Shown here piece after piece: positions 56,146 through 64,000 of a stretch of DNA of 64,000 nucleotides. The position numbers were made by a program, and so were the translations under genes. Below the pieces are notes generated by a model that saw only the letters and a list, made by a program, of their open reading frames with translations, had not been told where the DNA came from and searched no databases. The stretch's first letter is position 1; each line of letters opens with the position of its first letter. This DNA comes from Anaerobiospirillum succiniciproducens DSM 6400 (GTDB taxonomy: Bacteria; Pseudomonadota; Gammaproteobacteria; Enterobacterales; Succinivibrionaceae): the NCBI RefSeq assembly GCF_000482845.1, contig NZ_KI519511.1, positions 40,237-104,236 of the forward strand, in the 5' to 3' direction.

Positions 56146-57524
56146 ACTACTCAAATGGCAAGCTTATTAAGCTGTTAAATGGCCTGAGGCATAATTTACT
56201 TGATTTGATACAGGCCATATCACTAAGTTCACTCTTAGATCTAAACACGCCACACTCTATTATCTTATGGGTCAGCTTTCTTAGCTGACCACATCATCTC
56301 AAGATCAGCTCTTGCAAGAGCCTTATCAGGCTGCTTTCCGTGTTTTTGCAAAATTGGGCATAGCTCGTTCTTAATGGGACTACTAATGAGCCCATTTTTA
56401 CTAGCGGCGCTAGTAAGTACTAGCCGCTGCAGCTATGGCGCGTGAAAAGCTTGAAAGCTTAAGATGACTTTTGTGGTGTAATTAGATTTGTTGGTTCGAT
56501 GGTGAATAAGAATCTCAATTAGGAATTTGTCTATGATGGCTGTAAGCCATCAATTGCACTATTTGTAGAGCTTGATCTTGCGTGATAAGGTTCGCATCTT
56601 TACAAAAAACTTGTCACCTGTAATCTCTTAGACAATCCCGTATTTAAGCGAATTTTAGGCATGGCCTTTTGCCTATTTTGATCTCTTCGTGGCTTTATTT
56701 TGGCTAGATCATTGTGTACTAGCTGCCTGTGATGACGATCATTTTTTAGACTCTACAAGTGTCAAGACAATAGCCGCAATGCTTGCTACAGTGCGCCTTT
56801 ATGTACTCTTCGTGCTATAATTTTTTCGATGTGACCCAGCATATTATGCATGCAAGAGTTAAGGGGATACTGATCTCCTCTAACACGCTCTTAAGAGAGC
56901 CTGCTCTAAGATCTTAAGTCTCTTATACAGGTTCTTTAACAACAGTTTCTTTATGCTATGAGAGTTGCAAACATCTTTAACTTGCGCTTTAAGATCGCAA
57001 GATAGATAGAAGCTTTTACTCTCATATTATGTTGCCGCATCTATGATCTTGTGGTGCTACTAGTTAAAAGCGATTGCTTTTAGGCACATCTTTTTATGAT
57101 GATGCTTTCAGCTCTTGCTTAGGTTCTAGAGCATATTAACAGTCTGATGTGGCGTTAAAGTTAAGATTAAGATCGTGGCTTTGCTTGTTTGATTTTGTGC
57201 ATAAAGCTTTGGGACTTAAAGCAAGTCTTTAGGCTTTAGCTTGGTACTTACAAGTTGTTTGTTCACTAAGTTAGGTACATGCACATTTAAGGCACTAAGA
57301 CTTTGGCACTCGATGCCAAAGCCTATGGGCTGTTACTTTTTATGCTGTTGTTGTCTTAAGATCGTTTTGCTGCTGTGAAAATAGCAGGGTTGGTTTAGGT
57401 TTTCGCTAGGTTTTGACGGTTTTCTACTGAGCATTGTGGCTTAGTGGTAGCCTTTGCATCAGAGTATGATCTTTCATCACGATGCTTATGCGAAGGCGCA
57501 AAGCCCTGAGAAAAGGAAATTCTT
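56146..57524. other. 1.4-kb intergenic stretch, long leader of the phosphatase gene
   Basis: Left part holds an imperfect inverted repeat (AGCGGC..TAGT with ACTAGCCGCT, 56403-56428). An extended -10 (TGCTATAAT, 56813) lies 700 bases before the next gene. If it serves that gene, the untranslated leader is about 700 bases; otherwise it drives an unidentified RNA. Confidence 0.5.
56813..56821 (+). promoter_or_regulatory. extended -10 promoter
   Basis: TGCTATAAT matches TGnTATAAT exactly, followed by TTTTTCGA. No good -35 at normal spacing. Confidence 0.45.
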
Positions 57525-60035
57525 GTGAAGCTGCAAGCTTGCTCTAAAGTCATTACGTTAAATGCGATTGGTTTTACCCTCTGTGCTGCGGGCTCTTTAT
57601 TTACATTAAGCTCCGCACAGCAAAGCATTGACGACACCTACAAGAATAAGGTGCAGTCTGCGATTTCTAGCGCCAACTCCGATCTCATTCATTACGTGCA
57701 TCGTATTGACAATGATTACTATCAGCTCGTCAATATGTCGCTATCTAATGTGCTTTCTCTCAACCGTGAGGTCTATCTTAAAGACCCTCTCTTATCTTTC
57801 TTTGAGAGAAACATCCGTGCCCCATCAAGCTACTCTAATGGCGAGTACTTAAAGTACGCTTTAGACGCCTTAAACTATTACAAGATTCCTTATGCTTGCT
57901 ACGATCTTAAGAGCAAGGAGCTTGAAGTTTTTGGTATAAAAGATGAGAAGCTAAAGAGCCGCTTATTAAAGGCTCACACTCAAGATGGCGCTACTTTAGA
58001 AGATCTCATTAAGCAGCCTTCAGCCTTAACTCAAAGCTTTAGCATCATGTACTCAGGGAGTGATACTTACCTGTGTCTAAAAATCTTTGACCAAGGCGCG
58101 AACAAGAATTACTACGTCTTCTCAAGCTATTTAAGCGTGCTTGAGAACACTAACCTCGACGTTAAGAAGATCTTCTCAGATATCGATCCTATGATGCAGG
58201 ACATCTTAAAGGACGATGCTGTCATGATCGTACGTCGTGGTCAGACTGTCTTTAAGACCAATCAATTTGATCTTAAATTAGACTCTCACCTCAATAACCT
58301 ACGCTCCATGGTAGGCGTACGTATTGTTGATAGTAAGGGCAATATAGTAAACGATCCAACTAAGCTCTCAAGCTCAGATAATGCCTCAATCTTAGGCGTC
58401 TCTTACTTACGTAGTATCAACTCTTACATTATCTTAAAGCGTCCTTTCACAACTTATTATGAAAGCGACTCTCTGCTCTTAATTGCCCGCATTGCACTGG
58501 TTATATTGTGCTTAGTCTTCATGGGACTGATCACTCGCGAGATCTTGCGTTCATATCGCGATGACAAGCGTGAGTTTAAGCATGTGGCATCCTTAGTTAA
58601 TCGTTTAACTAACATGCCATACGATACTTTCTTAGTGAAGGTTCACGAGGCTCATCAGGCTTATTTAGAGCACAAGGCTAAGCAAAATGCTGCAGCCTCT
58701 ACTTCTGATACTTTAGCAGAGGGTGCCAAAACCGAAGCAAGCGCTGCAAGTGCCACTACCGACGCAGCAGATGCCAATGCAAGTGCAACAGACAGCGCTG
58801 CGAATAATAATGTTGCAGCCAATGAGAACACTACTGCTGCACCAGAGGGCTCTACAGCTGACACTACTGCAGCTACCGCTAATAGCAACAACAACACTCA
58901 AGAGGATAAGCAACAAGCTCTTGAGAGTGTTGAGGGTATTGCTAAGGCTGTTGACACTAAGCTTGAGAAAGACGCTAAAGAGCATATTGATGCAGCTAAG
59001 GCTGAAACTGAGTCAGATCAGGTTAAGGCCGATAATGACGATGAAGGTGCAGAGCATATCGATGAAAACAACGATATAAGCTTAATGCCTACTGAGAAAC
59101 TCAGCGAAGAGGCTATTAACTTCATCGAGAACTACATCTTAGAAGATCTCTTAAAGAATAGTGGTGTTGAGGCTGACTCAATTACTGGCGAGGCTCTCTT
59201 AGGCACTATTCATATTGCTCTAAGCGCTGAGCTTAAGTCATCTCAGCAAATTAGCGAGCTTAAGACTGAGTTTAAGAACCGCATTCCTATCTTCCGTAAA
59301 GAAGGTCAGTTCATTGCCGCACGTAAGATGCTGCTCAATACCCTGCCTTCAGAAGATGCTATGCCTTCTTCTAACTTTGTTGATTTTGCAGCTTTCACCG
59401 TACCAGCCCGAGAGCTTTCTGGTAACTTCTATCTGATTCGTCGTATTGATGAGAACAATCTTGCTTTCATCATTGGCGATTGCTGCTCTATTGGTATTAA
59501 GGCTGCCTATACCGCTACTGTAATTAAGACTTTAGTGGATGAGGCCTTAAGACTGTCACTTGATCCGCCTAGTATGATGAGCTACATCAATGACCGTCTG
59601 TGCGAAGAGCGCAATGTTGCCTCAGTAGGCTTATTTATCAGCATCATCTCTGAGATGACCGGTAATGTAATTGCCTGCAACGCTGGCCATACTAGCCCAA
59701 TTGTGATTGACGATAATGGCCCTCACTTCATGTGCGAGCCAAATGATAAGCGCTTAGGCCGTAATCAGGGTGAGACCTTTGAGCTGAGCAAGTGCTACCT
59801 TGCTAACAATGATATGGTACTGCTCTACTCACAGGGCATCGTTAACGTCCGCAATAGCAATGACGAGCTCTTTGGTATGGAGCGTCTGCTTGACCACTGC
59901 GATAACAGCGCAGGTCTACGTGCTGATGAACTTATCATCCGCATCCTCAATGACATCAAGCAGCATAAGGGCAAGCGTCCATTCCGTGAGGACGTCTCCT
60001 TAATCAGCTTCAAGCAGCTGCGTATCCGCTTCTAA
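57525..60035 (+). CDS. membrane-bound SpoIIE/PP2C-type phosphatase, possibly degenerate
   Basis: An 836-residue protein starting at GTG with AAGGAA six bases upstream. A membrane helix at about 9-30, an extracytoplasmic sensor domain of ~280 residues, a second helix at about 317-340 (ARIALVILCLVFMGLI), then a cytoplasmic HAMP-like stretch. A disordered Ala/Thr/Asp/Glu-rich linker spans roughly 386-475. The C-terminal ~230 residues are the SpoIIE-type (PF07228) phosphatase domain. Landmarks retained are Asp652 in IIGDCC, AGH ending at 722, and Asp823 in REDVSL. The usual (S/T)DG metal-ligand motif reads SQG with Gln770, and the GDVSGHG loop is GDCCSIG. It would dephosphorylate an anti-sigma-antagonist-type partner if active; no partner gene is adjacent. 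Confidence 0.85.
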   Translation: MKLQACSKVITLNAIGFTLCAAGSLFTLSSAQQSIDDTYKNKVQSAISSANSDLIHYVHRIDNDYYQLVNMSLSNVLSLNREVYLKDPLLSFFERNIRAPSSYSNGEYLKYALDALNYYKIPYACYDLKSKELEVFGIKDEKLKSRLLKAHTQDGATLEDLIKQPSALTQSFSIMYSGSDTYLCLKIFDQGANKNYYVFSSYLSVLENTNLDVKKIFSDIDPMMQDILKDDAVMIVRRGQTVFKTNQFDLKLDSHLNNLRSMVGVRIVDSKGNIVNDPTKLSSSDNASILGVSYLRSINSYIILKRPFTTYYESDSLLLIARIALVILCLVFMGLITREILRSYRDDKREFKHVASLVNRLTNMPYDTFLVKVHEAHQAYLEHKAKQNAAASTSDTLAEGAKTEASAASATTDAADANASATDSAANNNVAANENTTAAPEGSTADTTAATANSNNNTQEDKQQALESVEGIAKAVDTKLEKDAKEHIDAAKAETESDQVKADNDDEGAEHIDENNDISLMPTEKLSEEAINFIENYILEDLLKNSGVEADSITGEALLGTIHIALSAELKSSQQISELKTEFKNRIPIFRKEGQFIAARKMLLNTLPSEDAMPSSNFVDFAAFTVPARELSGNFYLIRRIDENNLAFIIGDCCSIGIKAAYTATVIKTLVDEALRLSLDPPSMMSYINDRLCEERNVASVGLFISIISEMTGNVIACNAGHTSPIVIDDNGPHFMCEPNDKRLGRNQGETFELSKCYLANNDMVLLYSQGIVNVRNSNDELFGMERLLDHCDNSAGLRADELIIRILNDIKQHKGKRPFREDVSLISFKQLRIRF

Positions 60036-60088
60036 AGCCACAGCTAAAGCTGATAGCTAGCCAAAAGCTCAATTATAAAGCTTCATCT

Positions 60089-60121
60089 CAAGGGCACGTT
60101 CGCTAATCGACCGTGCCCTTG
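60089..60121 (+). other. hairpin after the phosphatase gene
   Basis: CAAGGGCACG pairs with CGTGCCCTTG across 13 bases, 53 bases past the stop. No T-run follows, so intrinsic termination is doubtful. Confidence 0.5.
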
Positions 60122-61010
60122 TGCTATCTGCAGCCACACCGCCTAGCGATCACCAAAGCCAGCGCACCGCTACAAGCCAGATCAACAATAACTGCCATTA
60201 AACTGCAGCTCGCATGTGAACAGTTCAACTATCAAATTCCCCCAACAAGACCAAACGCCCTCTTGGCTCATGCACTCAAGCACAAGGCTCAACACCTCTT
60301 TGCTCATGCATTCAAACTCAAGGTGCTGCAAATGATAAGGCAGACTTGTGTGTATTACTGCAGCCGTAGACGCATAGGCATAGGCATAGAACTAGTCATT
60401 GGCAGATACTCAGACGTTCGCTAAATCGTGCTCATGAAGGCTGATACCTAGATATACCGACTACCGCGCTTGAAGATACAAAGATGCGAGGTCTGCTTAA
60501 GAATTGCACTTGTGTATGCGTTTTTAGTGAAAGGAAGGCTGTACTTTTTTATTGCACTAAAGTTGAGGGTAAACAAAAGTGCCTTTGTTTTGGGTAAATT
60601 TGCATCAAGGCCATATTTGAGGGATTTATACGATCGGCATTGTAAATTTTGCAGCTTAAGCCCTAACCTGTATGGTGCCTAATCAGTGCAAAAAGTGCGT
60701 ACCAAAAGTGATCAATCGTTGTCTTTAGTTGGGCATTGCATCAATTTTGTGCAATTTATGGGAATTTGATGAGTTCAAGATCACAGTTAAAAAGCGTCAA
60801 AAAGCCCATAGAATGGCCATTTAATCTATGTATCTAGATAAAACTCGAGATCAGTACCTTTGACGGTTAAATTGCCTTAAAGATGCCATTTTTATAGTTT
60901 ATGGCATAATTAATCCCGACGATAATCATCACTCGACATAAGACTTTGTTTAGCAACACATTCTAGTGCAAGCAAGTCACCTGTCAGGGTCGGTCAGGAG
61001 ATGCACAGAC

Positions 61011-61035
61011 GCAGGGTTACAATCCCTGCTTTTTT
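61011..61035 (+). terminator. intrinsic terminator with no assigned gene, upstream of brnQ
   Basis: GCAGGG-TTACAAT-CCCTGC followed by TTTTTT is a textbook terminator, 357 bases before the brnQ ATG and nearly 1 kb after the preceding gene. Confidence 0.85.
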
Positions 61036-61391
61036 ATCGGTGCTCTCTTTTATGAACTCTTGAAGTTCAAACGATAGAAATCGGCTGTCGTTGTACTACG
61101 AGCAGCACGGTTATTAGGCGCTCTAGCGCAATCTTATGCATGCTTACCGGCGTTTGCATCAGATCTAGATTATGTGGCCACACTTACCTGTATGTGTCCA
61201 TATGACTCAACTTTTAACCGTAAACAAGTCCAAGCAATAGCATCTACACCAATTGATGCTCATGATGTTAAGTACATCTAAGCTTTGCTAACTGCCTAGT
61301 ACTGTCACTGACTCTAAACGGATGCGACTTAATATGCCGCTTACCGGCGGCTCAGTCTTGAAGTCGAGACGAACTATTTAAAGGCTTTTCT

Positions 61392-62702
61392 ATGTCAAAA
61401 CTTACAATCAAGGAAATTATCTTGCTCGGCATGACCAACTTTGCATTATATGTTGGTGCTGGCAACATTATTTTCCCACCGATCTTGGGATTACAGGCCG
61501 GAACTAATGTATTCCCTGCTGCTATTGGCTTCTTAATCACTGGTGTTGGTCTCCCTGTTATCGCTGCTGTGGCTATGGCTCGTTTAGGCGGCTCCATGGA
61601 GAAACTGTGTGAACCAATCGGTGCAAAAGCTGGCTTCTTAGCTGTTGCAGTGTGCTTCTTATCCATTGGCCCTCTCTTTGCGATCCCACGTACCGCAACT
61701 GTGGCCTACGAACTGGCTATTAAGCCTTTCGTTAGCGAAGACACCAACCTGCTCCCAGGCTACTCAGTGTTCTACTTTATCATTGCTCTGATCTTTGCTC
61801 TTTACCCAGCTAAGATTCTTGACACTGTAGGCAAGATCTTATCCCCAATTAAGATCGCAGCACTGTTAATCCTCTGCGTAACTGCATTTGTGTTAGCTCC
61901 ATCTGAGCCAGTTGATCCACAGGCTGAATTCGTAACTGGTGCATTTACCTTAGGCTTCGTTAACGGCTACTTAACCTTAGATACCTTAGCTTCTTTAGCA
62001 TTCTCCATCATTATCGTTAATGCTATTCGCTCCCACGGTGTAACTGAGGTTCGCCCTGTAACTAAGTACGCTATTATCTCTGGCTGTCTCGCTGGTCTTG
62101 GCCTGGCATTCATCTACGTATGTCTGTTCAAGCTTGGCAACGAGTCCTTCACTTTAGCTCCAAAGGCTACTAACGGCGCTGAGGTATTAAGCGGCTACGT
62201 TAACTACGCATACGGCACCTTCGGTAACATCTTCCTTGCAATCTTAATTATTGCTGCATGTATGGTTACCGCTATCGGTCTTATCTGCGCCTGTTCTTCA
62301 TACTTCGAGAACGTATGGCCAATCAAGTACCGTACCTACGCTATTATCTTTGCTGTTGTTTCCTGCGGTATTGCTAACTTCGGTTTAACTACCTTAATTA
62401 ACATCTCCGTACCTGCTCTGATTTCCGTGTACCCAATGTTCATCGTACTCGTGATGACCTCTTTCATCCGCGATTACTTCAAGAACCAGCGCTTAGTTAT
62501 TGCTCCAGTTGCCGCTTTAGCTTTAGTATTCGGTCTCAACGATGGTATCGAGGCTGCTGGTTTCAACATTCTGCCAGACTCAGTCAAGGCTATGTTACCA
62601 ATGTATGACAATGACCTGTCATGGTTAGTACCTTGCATCGTACTCTGCGTGATCATGTACTTTGTTGACCGCGCTAAGAGCACCAAGGCAGAAGCTGCCT
62701 AA
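61392..62702 (+). CDS. brnQ: branched-chain amino acid carrier (LIVCS family)
   Basis: A 436-residue inner-membrane symporter importing leucine, isoleucine and valine with a cation. It has about twelve hydrophobic segments. Family blocks are LGMTNFALYVGAGNIIFPPILGL near the start, ITGVGLPVIAAVAMARLGGS, SIGPLFAIPRTATVAYELAIKP, FALYPAKILDTVGKILSPIKI and GYLTLDTLASLAFSIIIVNAI. AAAGG seven bases before ATG 61392 supports the start. Monocistronic, with its own terminator; the terminator upstream at 61011 could be an attenuator. Confidence 0.95.
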   Translation: MSKLTIKEIILLGMTNFALYVGAGNIIFPPILGLQAGTNVFPAAIGFLITGVGLPVIAAVAMARLGGSMEKLCEPIGAKAGFLAVAVCFLSIGPLFAIPRTATVAYELAIKPFVSEDTNLLPGYSVFYFIIALIFALYPAKILDTVGKILSPIKIAALLILCVTAFVLAPSEPVDPQAEFVTGAFTLGFVNGYLTLDTLASLAFSIIIVNAIRSHGVTEVRPVTKYAIISGCLAGLGLAFIYVCLFKLGNESFTLAPKATNGAEVLSGYVNYAYGTFGNIFLAILIIAACMVTAIGLICACSSYFENVWPIKYRTYAIIFAVVSCGIANFGLTTLINISVPALISVYPMFIVLVMTSFIRDYFKNQRLVIAPVAALALVFGLNDGIEAAGFNILPDSVKAMLPMYDNDLSWLVPCIVLCVIMYFVDRAKSTKAEAA

Positions 62703-62722
62703 TACATAACAAACCTCATAAA

Positions 62723-62772
62723 GATTCGCCTTGCGAATCGCCAAAGGCCCGCCTCGTGCGGGCCTATTTATT
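62723..62772 (+). terminator. terminator region of brnQ
   Basis: GATTCG-CCTTG-CGAATC is followed by AGGCCCGC-CTCGT-GCGGGCCT and ATTTATTT. The second, GC-rich stem with a weak T-tract is the terminator. Confidence 0.85.
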
Positions 62773-63035
62773 TCCGCCAGCAAAGCCCCTCACCTGGCAA
62801 TGCATCAACGCCCCTCACCTTTAAAAACCATTCACCTCAAATCCACTTGCAGCACTAGCGTTCAATCTACAACCGCAAAAGATCACAGCAGCTAGAAGCA
62901 CAGTATTTATCTGTGTATCTATTCATTACAAGCGCTACATACAAGGCTGGCTCTAAGTAATTACACTATTTGGCTTATAAATCAGGATCACAACAGTTAA
63001 CCCGAAAAACAATAAAAATAGTCATGGCAAACAAT

Positions 63036-63062
63036 TAAACTTTAGTAAAATGTTACCGACAC
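63036..63062 (+). promoter_or_regulatory. sigma-28 (FliA)-like promoter for flagellin
   Basis: TAAACTTT, an 11-base spacer and ACCGACAC fit the TAAAGTTT-N11-GCCGATAA consensus: seven of eight in the -35 and the CCGA core in the -10. It lies about 300 bases before the flagellin start, implying a long leader. Confidence 0.55.
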
Positions 63063-63290
63063 TTCAGTTTGCAATTTAACAGTAATCAACTAGCAAAATA
63101 CTCTAATAAACTTCATATATAAGCCATTTAACTAAAATCATAGATAACCTGTTATGTACACAGGATATTTAACTGACTGTAAACAACAATCTGCGAGCTC
63201 GCGTTATAACGGGCAGAAGGCGATAGTAAAAAGAGATCAGAACTAAGCTTTAGCTGTGAGATCACTGCTTCGCAATAATAGAATTCATAA

Positions 63291-63332
63291 GCTCTTTCAT
63301 GCAGGCTAGCCCTGTTATCTCATTCAAAGAGC
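63291..63332 (+). other. leader hairpin before flagellin
   Basis: GCTCTTT (63291) pairs with AAAGAGC (63326), ending 26 bases before the ATG; it could influence translation or stability. Confidence 0.4.
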
Positions 63333-63358
63333 AAACAACTAACTAAAAGGGTCTAGCC

Positions 63359-64000
63359 ATGCCAGTATATGTGAATACAAATTATTCAGCCCTTCAAGGC
63401 CAACGCTACTTAGGCAACGTACAGAACTCCTTAACTACTACATATCAGCGCCTATCATCAGGACTTCGTATCAATAGTGCAAAAGATGACGCTGCAGGCC
63501 TCCAGATCGCAGACCGTTTAACAAGCCAGATCAATGGCCTCAATCAAGGCAATCGCAACGCATCTGATGGTATCGCCTTAGCTCAGACCATCGAATCAGG
63601 CATGGACGAGATCTCAGGCATGCTCCAAAAGATCCGTACCTTAACTGTACAGGCAGCTAATGGTACTAACACTAAAGAAGATCGCGCAGCTCTGTCAAAG
63701 GAAGCAACCGCTTTAGCAACCGAGATTAATCGAATTGCTACTCAAACCACTTTTGCTGGCAAAACTGTGCTGAACGGCATGGGCGAATCATCTATCTTTG
63801 GCAAAGACGGTGCTGCTGGTGGTGCAGGTCAAAACGGTACAGCTGGCAAAGCAGGCAAAACTGGAACCATGACGTTGCAGGTCGGCTCAAACAAGGGAGA
63901 CATCATCTCTTTTGACATTGACTCTGTAATGTTTTCAAAAATTGCTGTTGAAGCTGGTAATGGCGGCAAGCTTATAGGTGCTGACAAAATTTTTAAAACA
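63359..64000 (+). CDS. fliC: flagellin, 5' part (runs off the window)
   Basis: The first 214 codons of a flagellin. The conserved D0/D1 start is clear: VNTNYSALQGQRYLGNVQNS, then YQRLSSGLRINSAKDDAAGL, QIADRLTSQINGLNQGNRNA, IALAQTIESGMDEISGMLQK, IRTLTVQAANGTNTKEDRAA and EINRIATQTTFAGKTVLNG. The variable region then opens with eight consecutive Gly-X-Y triplets (residues 148-171, 63800-63871). AAAGGG six bases before ATG 63359 sets the start. It is the filament subunit, exported by the flagellar type III apparatus. The C-terminal D1/D0 part lies beyond the window. Confidence 0.93.
   Translation, partial: MPVYVNTNYSALQGQRYLGNVQNSLTTTYQRLSSGLRINSAKDDAAGLQIADRLTSQINGLNQGNRNASDGIALAQTIESGMDEISGMLQKIRTLTVQAANGTNTKEDRAALSKEATALATEINRIATQTTFAGKTVLNGMGESSIFGKDGAAGGAGQNGTAGKAGKTGTMTLQVGSNKGDIISFDIDSVMFSKIAVEAGNGGKLIGADKIFKT

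Larger units (their letters stand above)
60036..61391. other. 1.35-kb intergenic stretch with an orphan terminator
   Basis: Open frames around 60113-60682 lack ribosome sites. A CATAAT -10-like hexamer with upstream TG sits at 60902-60910, about 100 bases before an intrinsic terminator, so a small RNA or attenuated leader is possible. The remainder to brnQ is plain. Confidence 0.5.
62703..63358. other. intergenic region and flagellin leader
   Basis: Contains the brnQ terminator, a sigma-28-like promoter, a small hairpin CCTGT/ACAGG near 63149-63165 and a larger one at 63291-63332. No gene. Confidence 0.6.

Noticed and set aside
61005-61030. tRNA T-arm or SRP-RNA-like resemblance
   Set aside because: The loop TTACAAT is not TTCRANY, no acceptor or anticodon stems can be formed, and the SRP-like GTCAGG...GGAG resemblance lacks the paired helix.
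61001-61063. Leader peptide MHRRRVTIPAFLSVLSFMNS for brnQ attenuation
   Set aside because: AGGAG directly abuts the ATG with no spacing, and the frame runs through the terminator stem; branched-chain codons are not clustered enough to be convincing.

Overview
The window looks like chromosome of an anaerobic, flagellated, Gram-negative gammaproteobacterium, most likely a Succinivibrionaceae member (Anaerobiospirillum/Succinivibrio-like). The grounds are a XanP-type xanthine permease, a type V autotransporter, lipobox lipoproteins, a flagellin, an EFR1-type flavodoxin/ferredoxin protein, and loosely packed genes in mid-GC DNA with long gaps. The genus is inference; no rRNA, tRNA, CRISPR array or intact transposase was found.

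Region 1 (1-22.5 kb) is an accessory island. It opens with a tandem pair of AAA-ATPase-like/PD-(D/E)XK genes, the first cut by the window edge. Then comes a long minus-strand series: DUF4241, DUF5713, DUF1963 (YwqG), ankyrin, a DUF6138-like protein, a 46-residue membrane protein, Imm17 and DUF4253. Three giant tandem TPR+DUF4261 paralogues follow, then a plus-strand N6-adenine-type DNA methyltransferase and a minus-strand Suppressor-of-fused homologue. DUF2262 (34.8 kb) and DUF4303 (47.3 kb) genes lie further along. Several of these families recur in bacterial poly-immunity loci against polymorphic toxins, and no toxin gene is visible here. Almost every gene has its own Shine-Dalgarno and is isolated by 100-600 bp of DNA, often carrying decayed 35-39 bp tandem repeats.

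Region 2 (22.5-33 kb) holds xanthine salvage (xpt) and xanthine uptake (xanP), separated by an 1883-residue unrecognised protein. That protein has 31 perfectly phased 13-residue charged helical repeats (39 bp each). A (TGGCTG)n array and near-identical terminators lie between it and xanP.

Region 3 (33-45 kb) has a secreted cyclophilin-like protein, an EVE/PUA-like protein, the DUF2262 gene, and a gene fragment. Two diverged ~290 bp direct repeats bracket the DUF2262 gene and the fragment. A 1959-residue autotransporter and an exported Sel1-repeat protein follow.

Region 4 (45-54 kb) is an envelope-protein region. It contains five dispersed paralogous small lipoproteins resembling DUF4878, a small membrane-anchored protein and an M48 metalloprotease lipoprotein.

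Region 5 (54-64 kb) carries the EFR1 protein, a membrane-bound SpoIIE/PP2C-type phosphatase with a substituted metal-ligand motif, and the branched-chain amino-acid carrier brnQ. A terminator with no assigned gene lies upstream of brnQ. The region ends with the 5' part of a flagellin gene that has a sigma-28-like promoter and a collagen-like Gly-X-Y tract. Intergenic DNA is unusually abundant and is described stretch by stretch.
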